NCBI RefSeq assembly: GCF_018035235.1
Contig: NZ_WPCV01000004.1
Location: 1-64,000 of the forward strand
Source: Citrobacter sp. On2M
GTDB taxonomy: Bacteria > Pseudomonadota > Gammaproteobacteria > Enterobacterales > Enterobacteriaceae
DNA length: 64,000 bases
Reading direction: 5' to 3'
Positions within the stretch are counted from its first letter, which is position 1; each line of letters begins with the position of its first letter. Below are positions 9,357 through 18,551 of this stretch, one piece after another. The translations under genes were made by a program, and so were the position numbers. The notes under the pieces were generated by a model. The model saw only the letters and a list, made by a program, of their open reading frames with translations. It had not been told where the DNA came from and did no database searches.

Positions 9357-11801
9357 ATGAAACTCACAAGACGTGACTTTATCAAGACGGCTGGCGCGGC
9401 AACCGGAACCATGGCGATTTCTTCGGTGATCCCAATGCCAGCCTGGGCCGAAGGTCAAAATGGCGGAGCGATCCTGACGGCAGCCCGTTGGGGCGCGGTA
9501 TACGTAGAAGTAAAAGACGGCAAAGTGGTTTCCTCAAAAGGTGCATTGCCTAAGACGGTGCCGAACTCGCTACAGCAAACCGCACCGGATCAGGTCCATA
9601 CCAATATCCGCGTAAAATATCCGATGGTGCGCAAAAGCTATCTGGAAAACCCGGGTAAAGCGGATGGTAAACGTGGAAACGATCCCTTCGTGCGGGTTAG
9701 CTGGGAGCAGGCGCTGAAGCTCATTCATGAGCAGCATAGCCGGATCCGTAGCAGCTATGGCCCGTCCTCAATATTTGCCGGTTCTTATGGCTGGCGCTCC
9801 AGCGGGGTTCTGCATAAAGCGCAAACCTTACTGCAACGCTATATGAGCATGGCGGGTGGCTACGCCGGTCATACCGGAGATTATTCAACCGGGGCCGCGC
9901 AGGTGATCATGCCTTACGTTGTGGGATCGGTTGAAGTTTATGAACAGCAAACCACCTGGCCGATGGTGCTAGAGCACAGTCAGGTCGTGGTGCTGTGGGG
10001 GATGAACCCGCTAAACACCCTCAAGATTGCCTGGAGCAGCACGGATGAACAGGGGATTGAATACTTTAATCTGCTGAAGAAATCAGGCAAAAGTGTCATT
10101 GCCATCGACCCGATGCGTTCTGAAACCATCGAATTCTTTGGTGATAATGCCACCTGGATTGCGCCACATATGGGGACCGATGTGGCGATGATGCTGGGGA
10201 TCGCCCATACACTGGTGAAGAAAAATCTCCACGACAAAGCCTTCCTGGAAAAATACACCACCGGATACCCGCAGTTTGAAGAGTATTTACTCGGCAAGAG
10301 CGACAAAATAGAGAAAACCGCCGAGTGGGCTTCCGGCGTGTGCGGCGTACCCGCTGAGCAACTGGAGAAGCTGGCGGAAATTTTCTCCAGCAATAAAACG
10401 ATGCTCATGGCGGGTTGGGGGATTCAGCGCCAGCAATATGGTGAGCAAAAACACTGGATGCTGGTAACGCTGGCGGCGATGCTGGGGCAAATTGGTACCG
10501 AAGGCGGCGGCTTCGGGTTCTCGTATCACTATTCCAACGGCGGTAACCCAACACGCACCGGTGGGGTATTGCCAGCCATCTCCGCCAAAATTGAAGGCGG
10601 GTCATCAGCGGGCAACGACTGGGCGGTTTCCGATGCGGTGACCAGCCTGCCGGTAGCGCGAATTGTTGAAGCGCTGGAAAACCCTGGCGGCAAATATCAG
10701 CATAACGGTAAAGAGCAAACTTTCCCGGATATCAAAATGATCTGGTGGGCGGGCGGCGCTAACTTTACCCATCATCAAGATACCAACCGCTTAATCAAAG
10801 CCTGGCAGAAGCCTGAGCTGGTTGTCATCTCTGAGTGCTACTGGACCGCAGCGGCCAAACACGCCGATATTGTTCTGCCGATCACCACGTCGTTCGAGCG
10901 CAACGATCTGACCATGACCGGTGACTATAGTAACCAGCATCTGGTACCGATGAAGCAGGTCATCGCGCCGCAGTTTGAAGCACGTAGCGACTTTGACGTA
11001 TTTGCCGATCTGTCTGAGATGCTCAAGCCGGGAGGAAAAGCAGTTTATACCGAGGGCAAAGACGAAATGGCGTGGCTGAAGCAGTTCTATGATGTCGCGC
11101 AAAAAGCCGCCCGTGCCCAGCGCGTCGCCATGCCTCAGTTCAATGCGTTCTGGGAGCAGAACAAACTGATTGAAATGCGTGAGAATGAAAAGAACAACAA
11201 ATATGTGCGCTACGCAGAATTCCGCAGCGATCCGGTGATGAATGCACTCGGAACGCCGAGTGGTAAGATAGAAATCTACTCGAAAACGATTGAAGGCTAT
11301 CAGTACAAAGACTGCCCGCCGCATGCGTCATGGATTGAACCGGATGAGTGGAAAGGAACGGCGGATAAGGATCAGCTGCAGCTACTGACGGCGCATCCGG
11401 CACATCGTCTGCACAGTCAGTTGAACTACGCGTCGTTGCGTAAAGAGTACGCGATTGCTGACCGGGAGCCGGTAACAATTCACCCGGATGATGCGAAAGC
11501 CAGGGGCATTGTTGAGGGCGATCTGGTACGCGTATGGAATGCGCGTGGCCAGGTGCTGGTTGGCGCCCACGTCAGTGATGGCATCAAACCGGGAATCATC
11601 TGTATCCATGAAGGCGCCTGGCCGGATATCGAAAACGGCATCTGCAAAAACGGCGGCGCGAACGTGCTGACGGCGGATATCCCGACGTCAAGGCTGGCGA
11701 ATGGCTGTGCGGGGAATACCAGTCTGGTATACGCAGAAAAATTCACCGGTGAAGCACCAAAACTCACTGTTTTTGATGAACCCGCAATCGTCACTATGTA
11801 A
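9357..11801 (+). CDS. torZ: TorZ, periplasmic TMAO/S- and N-oxide reductase
   Basis: 814 residues. A Tat signal with TRRDFIK at residues 4-10 and cleavage near PAWAE is followed by a DMSO-reductase-family bis-MGD catalytic chain; the Mo-ligating Ser lies in GDYSTGAAQ (Ser177). E. coli TorZ (809 residues) reduces TMAO and also biotin sulfoxide and related S-oxides. The shorter signal and chain, and the TorY-type cytochrome directly upstream, favour TorZ over a second TorA. The start has a strong AGGAGAAATC site. No TorD-like chaperone follows, so maturation may rely on the torD product encoded 2.4 kb away or on general factors. A terminator follows the stop. Confidence 0.93.
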   Translation: MKLTRRDFIKTAGAATGTMAISSVIPMPAWAEGQNGGAILTAARWGAVYVEVKDGKVVSSKGALPKTVPNSLQQTAPDQVHTNIRVKYPMVRKSYLENPGKADGKRGNDPFVRVSWEQALKLIHEQHSRIRSSYGPSSIFAGSYGWRSSGVLHKAQTLLQRYMSMAGGYAGHTGDYSTGAAQVIMPYVVGSVEVYEQQTTWPMVLEHSQVVVLWGMNPLNTLKIAWSSTDEQGIEYFNLLKKSGKSVIAIDPMRSETIEFFGDNATWIAPHMGTDVAMMLGIAHTLVKKNLHDKAFLEKYTTGYPQFEEYLLGKSDKIEKTAEWASGVCGVPAEQLEKLAEIFSSNKTMLMAGWGIQRQQYGEQKHWMLVTLAAMLGQIGTEGGGFGFSYHYSNGGNPTRTGGVLPAISAKIEGGSSAGNDWAVSDAVTSLPVARIVEALENPGGKYQHNGKEQTFPDIKMIWWAGGANFTHHQDTNRLIKAWQKPELVVISECYWTAAAKHADIVLPITTSFERNDLTMTGDYSNQHLVPMKQVIAPQFEARSDFDVFADLSEMLKPGGKAVYTEGKDEMAWLKQFYDVAQKAARAQRVAMPQFNAFWEQNKLIEMRENEKNNKYVRYAEFRSDPVMNALGTPSGKIEIYSKTIEGYQYKDCPPHASWIEPDEWKGTADKDQLQLLTAHPAHRLHSQLNYASLRKEYAIADREPVTIHPDDAKARGIVEGDLVRVWNARGQVLVGAHVSDGIKPGIICIHEGAWPDIENGICKNGGANVLTADIPTSRLANGCAGNTSLVYAEKFTGEAPKLTVFDEPAIVTM

Positions 11802-11814
11802 TGGTGGTTGATAA

Positions 11815-11842
11815 ACGGGAACCGAAAGGTTCCCGTTTTTTA
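11815..11842 (+). terminator. Rho-independent terminator of torYZ
   Basis: A perfect 9-bp stem ACGGGAACC / GGTTCCCGT with a GAAA tetraloop (11815-11836) runs into a T-run ending at 11841. It begins 14 bases after the torZ stop and faces the 3' end of the minus-strand hydrolase gene. Confidence 0.9.
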
Positions 11843-11869
11843 TTGCTGCTTTGGCAATGTTTACTGTCG

Positions 11870-12673
11870 TTACTCTGCCAGCACAATGACATCTCCCGTT
11901 GCCGGGGCGTCAGATCCCGGTAGCCACAAGCGTCCCCACGAACCGGTGCAATGACAGCCGAGCAGCTTTTCCGGTTGCTGTTGCTTAATAAACTTTCGCG
12001 TCCGCCATAGTTTAGCGGGGGAGGCTGCGCGTAAATGGAATCCGCCGATGACGGCGTAAATTTTGTTAACGCCGGTGATGTTTTGGCAATGGCGTACGAT
12101 ATTCTCAATTCCCCGATGCCCGCAGCCGGTAATGATGACTAATCCGCGTTCAGATTTATAAATCAATACGCCTTCATCGCTGATGTAATCCGGTTGAGGC
12201 GTTTTCTTACTAATAACGCCATAGGCCTGCGGAGTGGGAACGCTAATTTCCCCGGACCATAAAAATCGATCGCTAATAGCCAATGGTTTGCGGGTGTATT
12301 CCATCACAAGTCGAGAGTAGTCGTTATCGCGGGAGAGTTTTTTTATTTTTCGCGGCGTTCCCGCAAGAGTGATTGAGGCGTAACGCTCACAGGCGATTTG
12401 AGGATGACAAATAACACGACTGTTATCCGCAAGCCACGGCACGCCGCCACAATGATCGTAATGGCCGTGCGAAAGCACCACGGCGTCAAGCTGCGATAAA
12501 TCAACCCCCATTTGCGCGGCGTTAAGTATGAAGCTGTCGTCCGGCCCGGTATCAAACAGTATGGTGGTGGTTTTATCCTGAACCAACAGACTGAGTCCAG
12601 GCTTTGCCCGTAATGATTTATCTGCGCCAGTCGCGCGCCGGTTTTCAAGCAATACCGTGAGGGTTAAAGCCAC
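11870..12673 (-). CDS. MBL-fold metallohydrolase of unknown substrate
   Basis: 267 residues. The metal-binding signature HGHYDH (in VVLSHGHYDHCGG, about residues 68-78) and the upstream FDTGPD loop place it in the metallo-beta-lactamase superfamily. It resembles the cytoplasmic group often annotated by similarity to a methanopterin-pathway phosphate synthase; no signal peptide is visible. The best start is a GTG at 12673 with a TGGAG site 8 bases upstream; the only nearby ATG is in another frame and stops after three codons. It shares orientation with the SilE-like peptide and cusS. Whether it has any role in metal stress is unknown. Confidence 0.75.
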   Translation of the reverse strand: MALTLTVLLENRRATGADKSLRAKPGLSLLVQDKTTTILFDTGPDDSFILNAAQMGVDLSQLDAVVLSHGHYDHCGGVPWLADNSRVICHPQIACERYASITLAGTPRKIKKLSRDNDYSRLVMEYTRKPLAISDRFLWSGEISVPTPQAYGVISKKTPQPDYISDEGVLIYKSERGLVIITGCGHRGIENIVRHCQNITGVNKIYAVIGGFHLRAASPAKLWRTRKFIKQQQPEKLLGCHCTGSWGRLWLPGSDAPATGDVIVLAE

Positions 12674-12756
12674 ATCTGACTCCAGTATTAAAATGGCATA
12701 CTTTAGCTCAGGGTTATTGTGAGCGCTGTGATCGCAGCGCTCTTTAGCGTTATCTG

Positions 12757-12969
12757 TTACTGCACACAGTTTGCCTGTGCGCGGTGTTTTTCCGCCTGCT
12801 GCTCATGGGCATAGGAATGACCATTATTCATCGACTGATGTACTACCATCGCTTTTTCATGTTCATTCATTTGTGAGAATGATTGTGCGTGGGGTGACGT
12901 TTCTGCTGCATTAACGCCAGCAGAGATAAAAAACGCGATAGCGAAAAAAGAGGATATCTTGTTCATCAT
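12757..12969 (-). CDS. One-repeat SilE/PcoE-like periplasmic metal-binding peptide
   Basis: 70 residues: a Sec signal peptide (about residues 1-22, cleaved near VNAAE) and a mature chain of roughly 48 residues. The core MNEHEKAMVVHQSMNNG followed by AHEQQAEKHR closely matches the Met/His repeat of SilE and PcoE, which carry this block more than once and bind Ag(I) or Cu ions in the periplasm. Only one block is present here, plus a Cys near the C-terminus. An AGGAG site precedes the ATG. It lies beside cusS in the same direction, so a role as a periplasmic Cu/Ag sponge for the Cus system is a reasonable inference from sequence and place. Confidence 0.8.
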   Translation of the reverse strand: MMNKISSFFAIAFFISAGVNAAETSPHAQSFSQMNEHEKAMVVHQSMNNGHSYAHEQQAEKHRAQANCVQ

Positions 12970-13088
12970 ATTTCTCCTGTATGGGTTTACGGAAGAAATT
13001 ATAAAGAGCGAGGACAGTCAGTGACGTGACAGGATTATGACGGTTGTGTCAGAGAATAAGGATGACGCCGAAACGTCATCACCAGGAA

Positions 13089-14540
13089 TTATACTGCGTG
13101 CTTGGGTAGCGTCAGAATAAAGCGGGTGGAGCGGGCATCGGAGGTGACCGCCACTTTTCCTTGATGGGCGATGACAATTGATTTCACAATCGCCAGCCCA
13201 ATACCGCTGCCTTCACCTTTACGCTGGCGTGAAGGGTCTACCCGGTAAAATCGGTCAAAGAGTCGGGGGAGATGCTGAGGGGGGATTGGGGGGCCGGGAT
13301 TTTCCACGACTATCTGGACCTGGTCATCCGCGTCTTTCACTCGCACGGTGACCGACTCGCCTTTTGGCGTGTAGCGCAGGGCGTTTGAAAGTAGATTACT
13401 CACCGCCCGGCGTAGCATTAACGGGTCGCCTGAAACCCAGCATGCGCGTCCTTCAAAACGTAAGCCGACCTCGCGCTCTTCTGCCCAGGCTTCGAAAAAG
13501 TCGAACACTTTCCCCACCTCATCAGCCAGATTCAGCGCTGTCTTCTCCGGGATTAGCTGATTATTGTCCGCCTGCGCCAGAAACAGCATGTCACTGACCA
13601 TTTTCGACATACGACCAAATTCTTCGAGATTGGAATACAGCACGTCTTCCAGCTCTTTTTGGCTGCGGGTCTGGCTGAGCGCAATTTCCGTTTGTGTGAC
13701 CAGATTGGTGATGGGGGTGCGGATCTCATGGGCAATATCCGCCGAGAAATTCGACTGACGTTTAAATACGTCCTCGATACGCTCGATCATGTGATTAAAC
13801 GAACTGACCAGTTGTTCCAGTTCAATAGGCACAGCCTGCGGATCGAGACGCACATCGAGATCTTTCGAGGTGATATTTTGGATGCGGCGACTGACGTTAC
13901 GGATCGGTTCATGACCTTTGTACACGGCGAACAGCACGATAAAAACAATCATCATGCTAATTAGCGATGCCGTCATAATCAGTTTGTTTTTCAGGTCGTT
14001 AATATAGTGCAAATGAAAGTCTATCGATAACGCCAGATACAGCGTATACGCCGCTTTTCCATCAGCAAGCTGTCCTACCGGCAGGCGAATCATTCGCCAG
14101 TTCGACGACGTTTTCTGTCCATGAAGATGTTGGGACGTTTGTAGCGTTGGGCCAGAGATAATAAAAACATCACTGACATGGGCATTTTTATCCGGCTTTG
14201 CGCTGGCGATAAATTGCCGGAGATCCGGGGCATTGGGCGAATGAAAAATAGCCTTCTGATTGCTATCTTCCAGCGAAATAATGACGTTCGAGTAACCTGC
14301 TACCACGTTTTTTAGCGTTTCCAGACGACGTGATTCTGGCTCATTGGGTTGGTTAATAATTCGCTCCAGCGTGGCGCTGATCTGTTGTAAATCATTAATG
14401 TCCTGTTCGGCGAAATGGACCTTAACAGAGTGGATCATTATCCATGCAAAGGCGAAAAATGAAGCGATGGTCGCCAGGCTGATAAAAAAGGTCAGTCGTG
14501 TTGCCAGCGAAAAAGGGCGTCGCCATCGTTTACCGCGCAT
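13089..14540 (-). CDS. cusS: CusS, copper/silver-sensing histidine kinase
   Basis: 483 residues. It has two membrane segments (about residues 14-36 and 180-203) flanking a periplasmic metal-sensing domain, then HAMP, a HisKA domain with the phospho-His in [16 protein letters not shown], and an HATPase domain (N box [25 protein letters not shown]). CusS senses periplasmic Cu(I)/Ag(I) and phosphorylates CusR. I chose the ATG at 14540 ([15 protein letters not shown]), which has a TTGAGGTT site and gives the family length; it overlaps the end of cusR by 11 bases, so the two are translationally coupled. Confidence 0.95.
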   Translation of the reverse strand: MRGKRWRRPFSLATRLTFFISLATIASFFAFAWIMIHSVKVHFAEQDINDLQQISATLERIINQPNEPESRRLETLKNVVAGYSNVIISLEDSNQKAIFHSPNAPDLRQFIASAKPDKNAHVSDVFIISGPTLQTSQHLHGQKTSSNWRMIRLPVGQLADGKAAYTLYLALSIDFHLHYINDLKNKLIMTASLISMMIVFIVLFAVYKGHEPIRNVSRRIQNITSKDLDVRLDPQAVPIELEQLVSSFNHMIERIEDVFKRQSNFSADIAHEIRTPITNLVTQTEIALSQTRSQKELEDVLYSNLEEFGRMSKMVSDMLFLAQADNNQLIPEKTALNLADEVGKVFDFFEAWAEEREVGLRFEGRACWVSGDPLMLRRAVSNLLSNALRYTPKGESVTVRVKDADDQVQIVVENPGPPIPPQHLPRLFDRFYRVDPSRQRKGEGSGIGLAIVKSIVIAHQGKVAVTSDARSTRFILTLPKHAV

Positions 14541-15213
14541 CGGGAACCTCAAGCATATAGCCCACACCGCGCACGGTCTGAATCAGTTTTGGCTCAAAGT
14601 CGTTATCAATTTTGGCGCGCAGACGCTTCACGGCGACGTCGATGGCATTGGTATCACTGTCAAAATTCATGTCCCAGACCTGGGAGGCGATCAGCGAGCG
14701 GGGTAACACTTCCCCCTGATGGCGCAGAAAAAACTCAAGCAGGGTAAACTCTTTGCTGGTCAGGGTGATGCGTGTACCGCTACGGATGACTTTTCTGCTC
14801 ACCAGATCAACTATTAAATCTGCGACCTGAAACTGGCTTTCGACGATCACCGCCGCGCCCCGGCGCAGCAGCGTTCTGACCCGCGCCAGCAGCTCAGCGA
14901 AGGCGAACGGTTTAACCAGGTAATCATCCGCGCCGAGCTCCAGACCTTTAACCCGATGTTCAATGGTGCCCAGCGCGGTGAGAAGAAGAATGGGCATCCC
15001 TTTGTTGGCGGAACGCAGCATCCGCACGATATCCCAGCCGTTTACGTCCGGCAGCATGATGTCGAGTATGAGCAGGTCGTAATCGCCGGTCATCGCAAGA
15101 TGGTACCCGTTCAGGCCGTTATCCGCTAAATCCACGACAAAACCCGCCTCCGTCAGGCCTTTCGTCAGGTATTCACCGGTTTTTTTCTCATCTTCGACTA
15201 TCAAAACCTTCAT
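14530..15213 (-). CDS. cusR: CusR, OmpR-family response regulator for copper/silver
   Basis: 227 residues, the E. coli length. The receiver domain holds the phospho-acceptor Asp in [15 protein letters not shown] and Lys in [10 protein letters not shown]; the C-terminal winged helix contains [18 protein letters not shown] and ends [10 protein letters not shown]. It activates the divergent cusCFBA operon and its own cusRS operon from one palindromic box. The ATG at 15213 has a GAAGGAG site; a start five codons upstream would add residues that the family lacks. Confidence 0.96.
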   Translation of the reverse strand: MKVLIVEDEKKTGEYLTKGLTEAGFVVDLADNGLNGYHLAMTGDYDLLILDIMLPDVNGWDIVRMLRSANKGMPILLLTALGTIEHRVKGLELGADDYLVKPFAFAELLARVRTLLRRGAAVIVESQFQVADLIVDLVSRKVIRSGTRITLTSKEFTLLEFFLRHQGEVLPRSLIASQVWDMNFDSDTNAIDVAVKRLRAKIDNDFEPKLIQTVRGVGYMLEVPDAR

Positions 15214-15290
15214 CGTATTCTCCTTCACGCACAGGGTGTGCGGACTTTCAATTCTAGGGATGCGGGATCGGATAGCAAACGGTTATTGGG

Positions 15291-15312
15291 AAAATGACAG
15301 TTTTGTCATTTT
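15291..15312. promoter_or_regulatory. CusR box between cusR and cusC
   Basis: The inverted repeat AAAATGACA / TTGTCATTTT spans 15291-15312 in the 195-base divergent gap. It closely matches the CusR box as known in E. coli, where it controls both cusCFBA and cusRS. Confidence 0.85.
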
Positions 15313-15408
15313 CCTGTCACCGCTTAAACAGAGTCGTTTCGTTAAAGTACAACACTATAAATTCCCACTTATTTCAGGGTCATCAGTCCGGTCAGGACGA
15401 GAAGAACT

Positions 15409-16791
15409 ATGAGCAAATTTAAGCTTCTTACCCTCAGCGCGATATTCATTCTCGCCGGTTGTTCATTGGCTCCAGAATATCAGCGCCCGGCGTTGCCGGT
15501 ACCGCAACAATTCTCCTCGAGTCAGAATGCCCTGATTTCTGCACCGATGGGATATCAGGACACGGGGTGGCGGACTTTCTTCGTTGACTCACAGGTAAAG
15601 GCGCTGATTGGCGAGGCGCTGGTCAACAACCGCGATCTACGTATGGCTGTGCTGAAAGTTCAGGAGGCGAGAGCGCAATATGGGGTCACGGACGCCGATC
15701 GCTACCCGCAAATAACGGCAGGTTCCAGCAGTACTTACAGCGGTAAATTAAAAGGCGATACCAGCACAAAGAAAGAATTCGAGGCCGGGCTGAATCTCAG
15801 TTTCGATCTGGACTTCTTTGGTCGGCTGAAGAATATGAGTGAAGCCGAGCGACAGAACTTCTTTGCCAGCGAAGAGGCGCGTCGGGCAGTACACATCTCA
15901 TTAATCTCCAATGTATCGCAAAGTTATTTCAATCAGCGTCTGGCGTATGCGCAGCTTAAAATTGCCGAGGAAACGCTGCAAAACTATCAGCGTTCTTACG
16001 CTTTTGTGGAGAAACAACTGCTAACCGGCAGCACCAACGTATTGGCGCTGGAACAGGCGCGGGGCGTGATTGAAAGCACACGCAGCGAAATCGCGAAGCG
16101 TAAAGGCGAACTGGCGCAGGCGAACAACGCGCTGCAACTGTTGCTGGGCACATACGGGAAATTACCCAACGACCAGATGCGCAGCCACGGGGATATTAAA
16201 CCCGTAACGCTGCCACCATCGCTCTCGTCACAAATACTGTTGCAGCGCCCGGATATTTTGGAAGCAGAGCACGGATTAATGGCGGCGAATGCCAATATCG
16301 GCGCTGCACGGGCAGCGTTTTTCCCGTCAATAACCTTGACCAGTTCTGTGTCCAGTAGCAGCAGCGATCTCTCCAGCCTATTTAATGCCGCCAGCGGCAT
16401 GTGGAATTTTGTCCCCAAAATAGATATTCCCATTTTTAACGCCGGACGTAATCAGTCCAATCTCGACCTCGCTGAAATTCGCCAACAGCAATCGGTGGTG
16501 AATTATGAACAAAAAATACAGAACGCATTTAAAGAGGTGGCGGATGCGCTGGCGTTGCGCCAAAGCATTGCCGATCAAATTAGCGGCCAGCAGCGTTATC
16601 TGCAGTCATTGCAAATCACGCTGCAACGCGCCAGAGCGCTTTATCAACATGGTGCGGTTAGTTATATCGAAGTCCTGGACGCCGAACGTTCTTTATTCGC
16701 CACGCAGCAATCGCTGCTCGATCTTAATTACGCCCAGCAGGTTAATGAAATTAAGCTGTTTGCTGCCTTAGGCGGCGGTTGGGTGGAGTAA
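15409..16791 (+). CDS. cusC: CusC, outer-membrane channel of the Cus efflux pump
   Basis: 460 residues, TolC-like outer membrane factor (OEP/NodT family). A lipoprotein signal ends at ILAGC, so the mature N-terminal Cys is acylated. Typical features are the repeated helical hairpins rich in LAYAQLKIAEETLQNY-type heptads and the NLDLAEIRQQQ repeat near the C-terminus. It forms the trimeric exit duct for Cu(I)/Ag(I) exported by CusA with CusB. First gene of the operon, 97 bases after the CusR box. Length fits the family (457). Confidence 0.95.
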   Translation: MSKFKLLTLSAIFILAGCSLAPEYQRPALPVPQQFSSSQNALISAPMGYQDTGWRTFFVDSQVKALIGEALVNNRDLRMAVLKVQEARAQYGVTDADRYPQITAGSSSTYSGKLKGDTSTKKEFEAGLNLSFDLDFFGRLKNMSEAERQNFFASEEARRAVHISLISNVSQSYFNQRLAYAQLKIAEETLQNYQRSYAFVEKQLLTGSTNVLALEQARGVIESTRSEIAKRKGELAQANNALQLLLGTYGKLPNDQMRSHGDIKPVTLPPSLSSQILLQRPDILEAEHGLMAANANIGAARAAFFPSITLTSSVSSSSSDLSSLFNAASGMWNFVPKIDIPIFNAGRNQSNLDLAEIRQQQSVVNYEQKIQNAFKEVADALALRQSIADQISGQQRYLQSLQITLQRARALYQHGAVSYIEVLDAERSLFATQQSLLDLNYAQQVNEIKLFAALGGGWVE

Positions 16792-16823
16792 TCCTTAATA
16801 TTAATTTTTCAGGAGCATTAATA

Positions 16824-17171
16824 ATGAATACTACTGCCAAAGCCGTGTTGTTTAGCCTTTTCTCTGCGGTCATGTTTAACGCTCAGGCCAATGAGCATCA
16901 ACATGGAGAGATGATGAGTATGCAGCCAGCAGCTCAACAGGAACAGGTCATTAGCGCCACTGGGGTGGTTGAATCTGTTGATATGGAAAGTAAAAAAATC
17001 ACGATTAAACATGACCCTATTCCGGCAGTGAACTGGCCGGCCATGACCATGCGTTTCACGCTGGTTGCTGACACTAAAGCTGACGATATTCAGTCCGGCG
17101 ATAAGGTGGCGTTTACGTTTATTCAGCAGGGTAATCTCTCTGTGCTACGCGATATTCATATCAGTAAATAA
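16824..17171 (+). CDS. cusF: CusF, periplasmic copper/silver metallochaperone
   Basis: 115 residues. A Sec signal (cleaved near AQANE) is followed by a small OB-fold chain. The unusual metal site is visible: His in IKHDP, Trp in NWPAM and two Met residues in PAMTMRF, matching the His-Met-Met site capped by Trp known for E. coli CusF. It hands Cu(I)/Ag(I) to CusB. The ATG at 16824 was chosen for its AGGAG site and the signal peptide; 32 bases after cusC. Confidence 0.95.
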   Translation: MNTTAKAVLFSLFSAVMFNAQANEHQHGEMMSMQPAAQQEQVISATGVVESVDMESKKITIKHDPIPAVNWPAMTMRFTLVADTKADDIQSGDKVAFTFIQQGNLSVLRDIHISK

Positions 17172-17247
17172 CGTTCCCGTAGGTCTCTTTTATTCTTGCC
17201 CGGATTCTTCGTAATGCGGGTGAGACTATCGCGCAATGGAAATCACT

Positions 17248-18540
17248 ATGGCGTCTTTAACGATTAAAAATACCGCGCTTATTCTCGCCAGCATGATTGC
17301 CGGTGGGGTTATTTCTGTCGGTATTTATACTTATTATTCATCAGCAAAAATAACGGCTGAAACTGGGCTGACTTCGCAAAAAGAAGACAGAAAAGTGTTG
17401 TTCTGGTACGACCCCATGTATCCGAATACGCGCTTTGATAAGCCGGGTAAATCGCCGTTTATGGATATGGACTTGATCCCGAAATATGCCGATGAAGAGA
17501 CCGCGAGCGTGTCAGCGACTGGTGTGCGCATCGACCCCACTCAGACCCAGAATTTAGGGCTAAAAACTGAACCGGTGCGTCGTGGGCCATTGCACTATGC
17601 GCAAACTTTCCCGGCTAACGTAAGCTACAACGAATACCAGTTCGTTATTGTTCAGGCTCGCTCTGCAGGTTTTATCGAGAAGGTATACCCGCTAACCGTG
17701 GGTGACAAAGTTAAGCAAGGTGCGCCGCTTATCGACCTGACGATCCCTGACTGGGTTGAGGCACAGAGCGAATATTTATTGCTGCGAGAGACCGGCGGCA
17801 GTGCGACGCAGGTGGAAGGGATTCTGGAGAGATTACGTCTGGCCGGTATGCCTGAGGCGGATATCCAGCGCTTAATATCGACACGTAAAATTCAGACTCG
17901 CTTTACCCTGAAAGCCCCCATTGATGGGGTGATCACCGCATTCGATTTACGTACCGGAATGAACATTTCCAAAGACAATGTGGTTGCGAAAATTCAGGGG
18001 ATGGATCCGGTTTGGGTCAGCGCGTCGGTTCCGGAATCCATCGCGTGGCTGATTAAAGACGCCTCGCAATTTACCATCACTGTGCCCGCCTGGCCGGATA
18101 AGCCTTTCACCATCAGCAAGTGGAGTATCTTACCCAGCGTTGATGCTACCACGCGTACGCTCCAGATCCGTTTACAGGTCGATAATCCTGACGAGGCGCT
18201 CAAACCGGGGATGAATGCTTACCTGCAACTGAAAACGCAAAGCGAACCGATGTTGCTAATTCCCTCTAAGGCATTGATAGATACTGGCACCGAGCAGCGG
18301 GTGATCACCGTCGATAACGACGGTCGATTTGTGCCGAAACAGGTTACAGTATTCCATGATTCTCAAGGACTTACTGCTATTCGATCAGGTCTGACTGAAG
18401 GTGAAAAAGTGGTCTCCAGCGGTCTGTTTCTGATTGATTCCGAGGCGAATATCTCCGGCGCACTGGACCGCATGCGTGCGCAGAACAGTGGTGCGCAAGA
18501 CGCAGCCGCAATGCCAGCCCAGGCGACCCATTCACACTGA
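17248..18540 (+). CDS. cusB: CusB, periplasmic adaptor of the Cus efflux pump
   Basis: 430 residues, RND membrane-fusion protein with an N-terminal anchor or signal (about residues 8-30). Near the N-terminus lies the Met-rich metal-site region FWYDPMYPNTRFDKPGKSPF followed by MDMDL, characteristic of CusB-type heavy-metal adaptors; the lipoyl/barrel core and a Met/His-containing tail follow. It receives metal from CusF and switches CusA on. An ATG four codons upstream at 17236 is in frame; neither start has a strong ribosome binding site, and I prefer 17248. It ends 11 bases before cusA. Confidence 0.93.
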   Translation: MASLTIKNTALILASMIAGGVISVGIYTYYSSAKITAETGLTSQKEDRKVLFWYDPMYPNTRFDKPGKSPFMDMDLIPKYADEETASVSATGVRIDPTQTQNLGLKTEPVRRGPLHYAQTFPANVSYNEYQFVIVQARSAGFIEKVYPLTVGDKVKQGAPLIDLTIPDWVEAQSEYLLLRETGGSATQVEGILERLRLAGMPEADIQRLISTRKIQTRFTLKAPIDGVITAFDLRTGMNISKDNVVAKIQGMDPVWVSASVPESIAWLIKDASQFTITVPAWPDKPFTISKWSILPSVDATTRTLQIRLQVDNPDEALKPGMNAYLQLKTQSEPMLLIPSKALIDTGTEQRVITVDNDGRFVPKQVTVFHDSQGLTAIRSGLTEGEKVVSSGLFLIDSEANISGALDRMRAQNSGAQDAAAMPAQATHSH

Positions 18541-18551
18541 GGATATGATAA

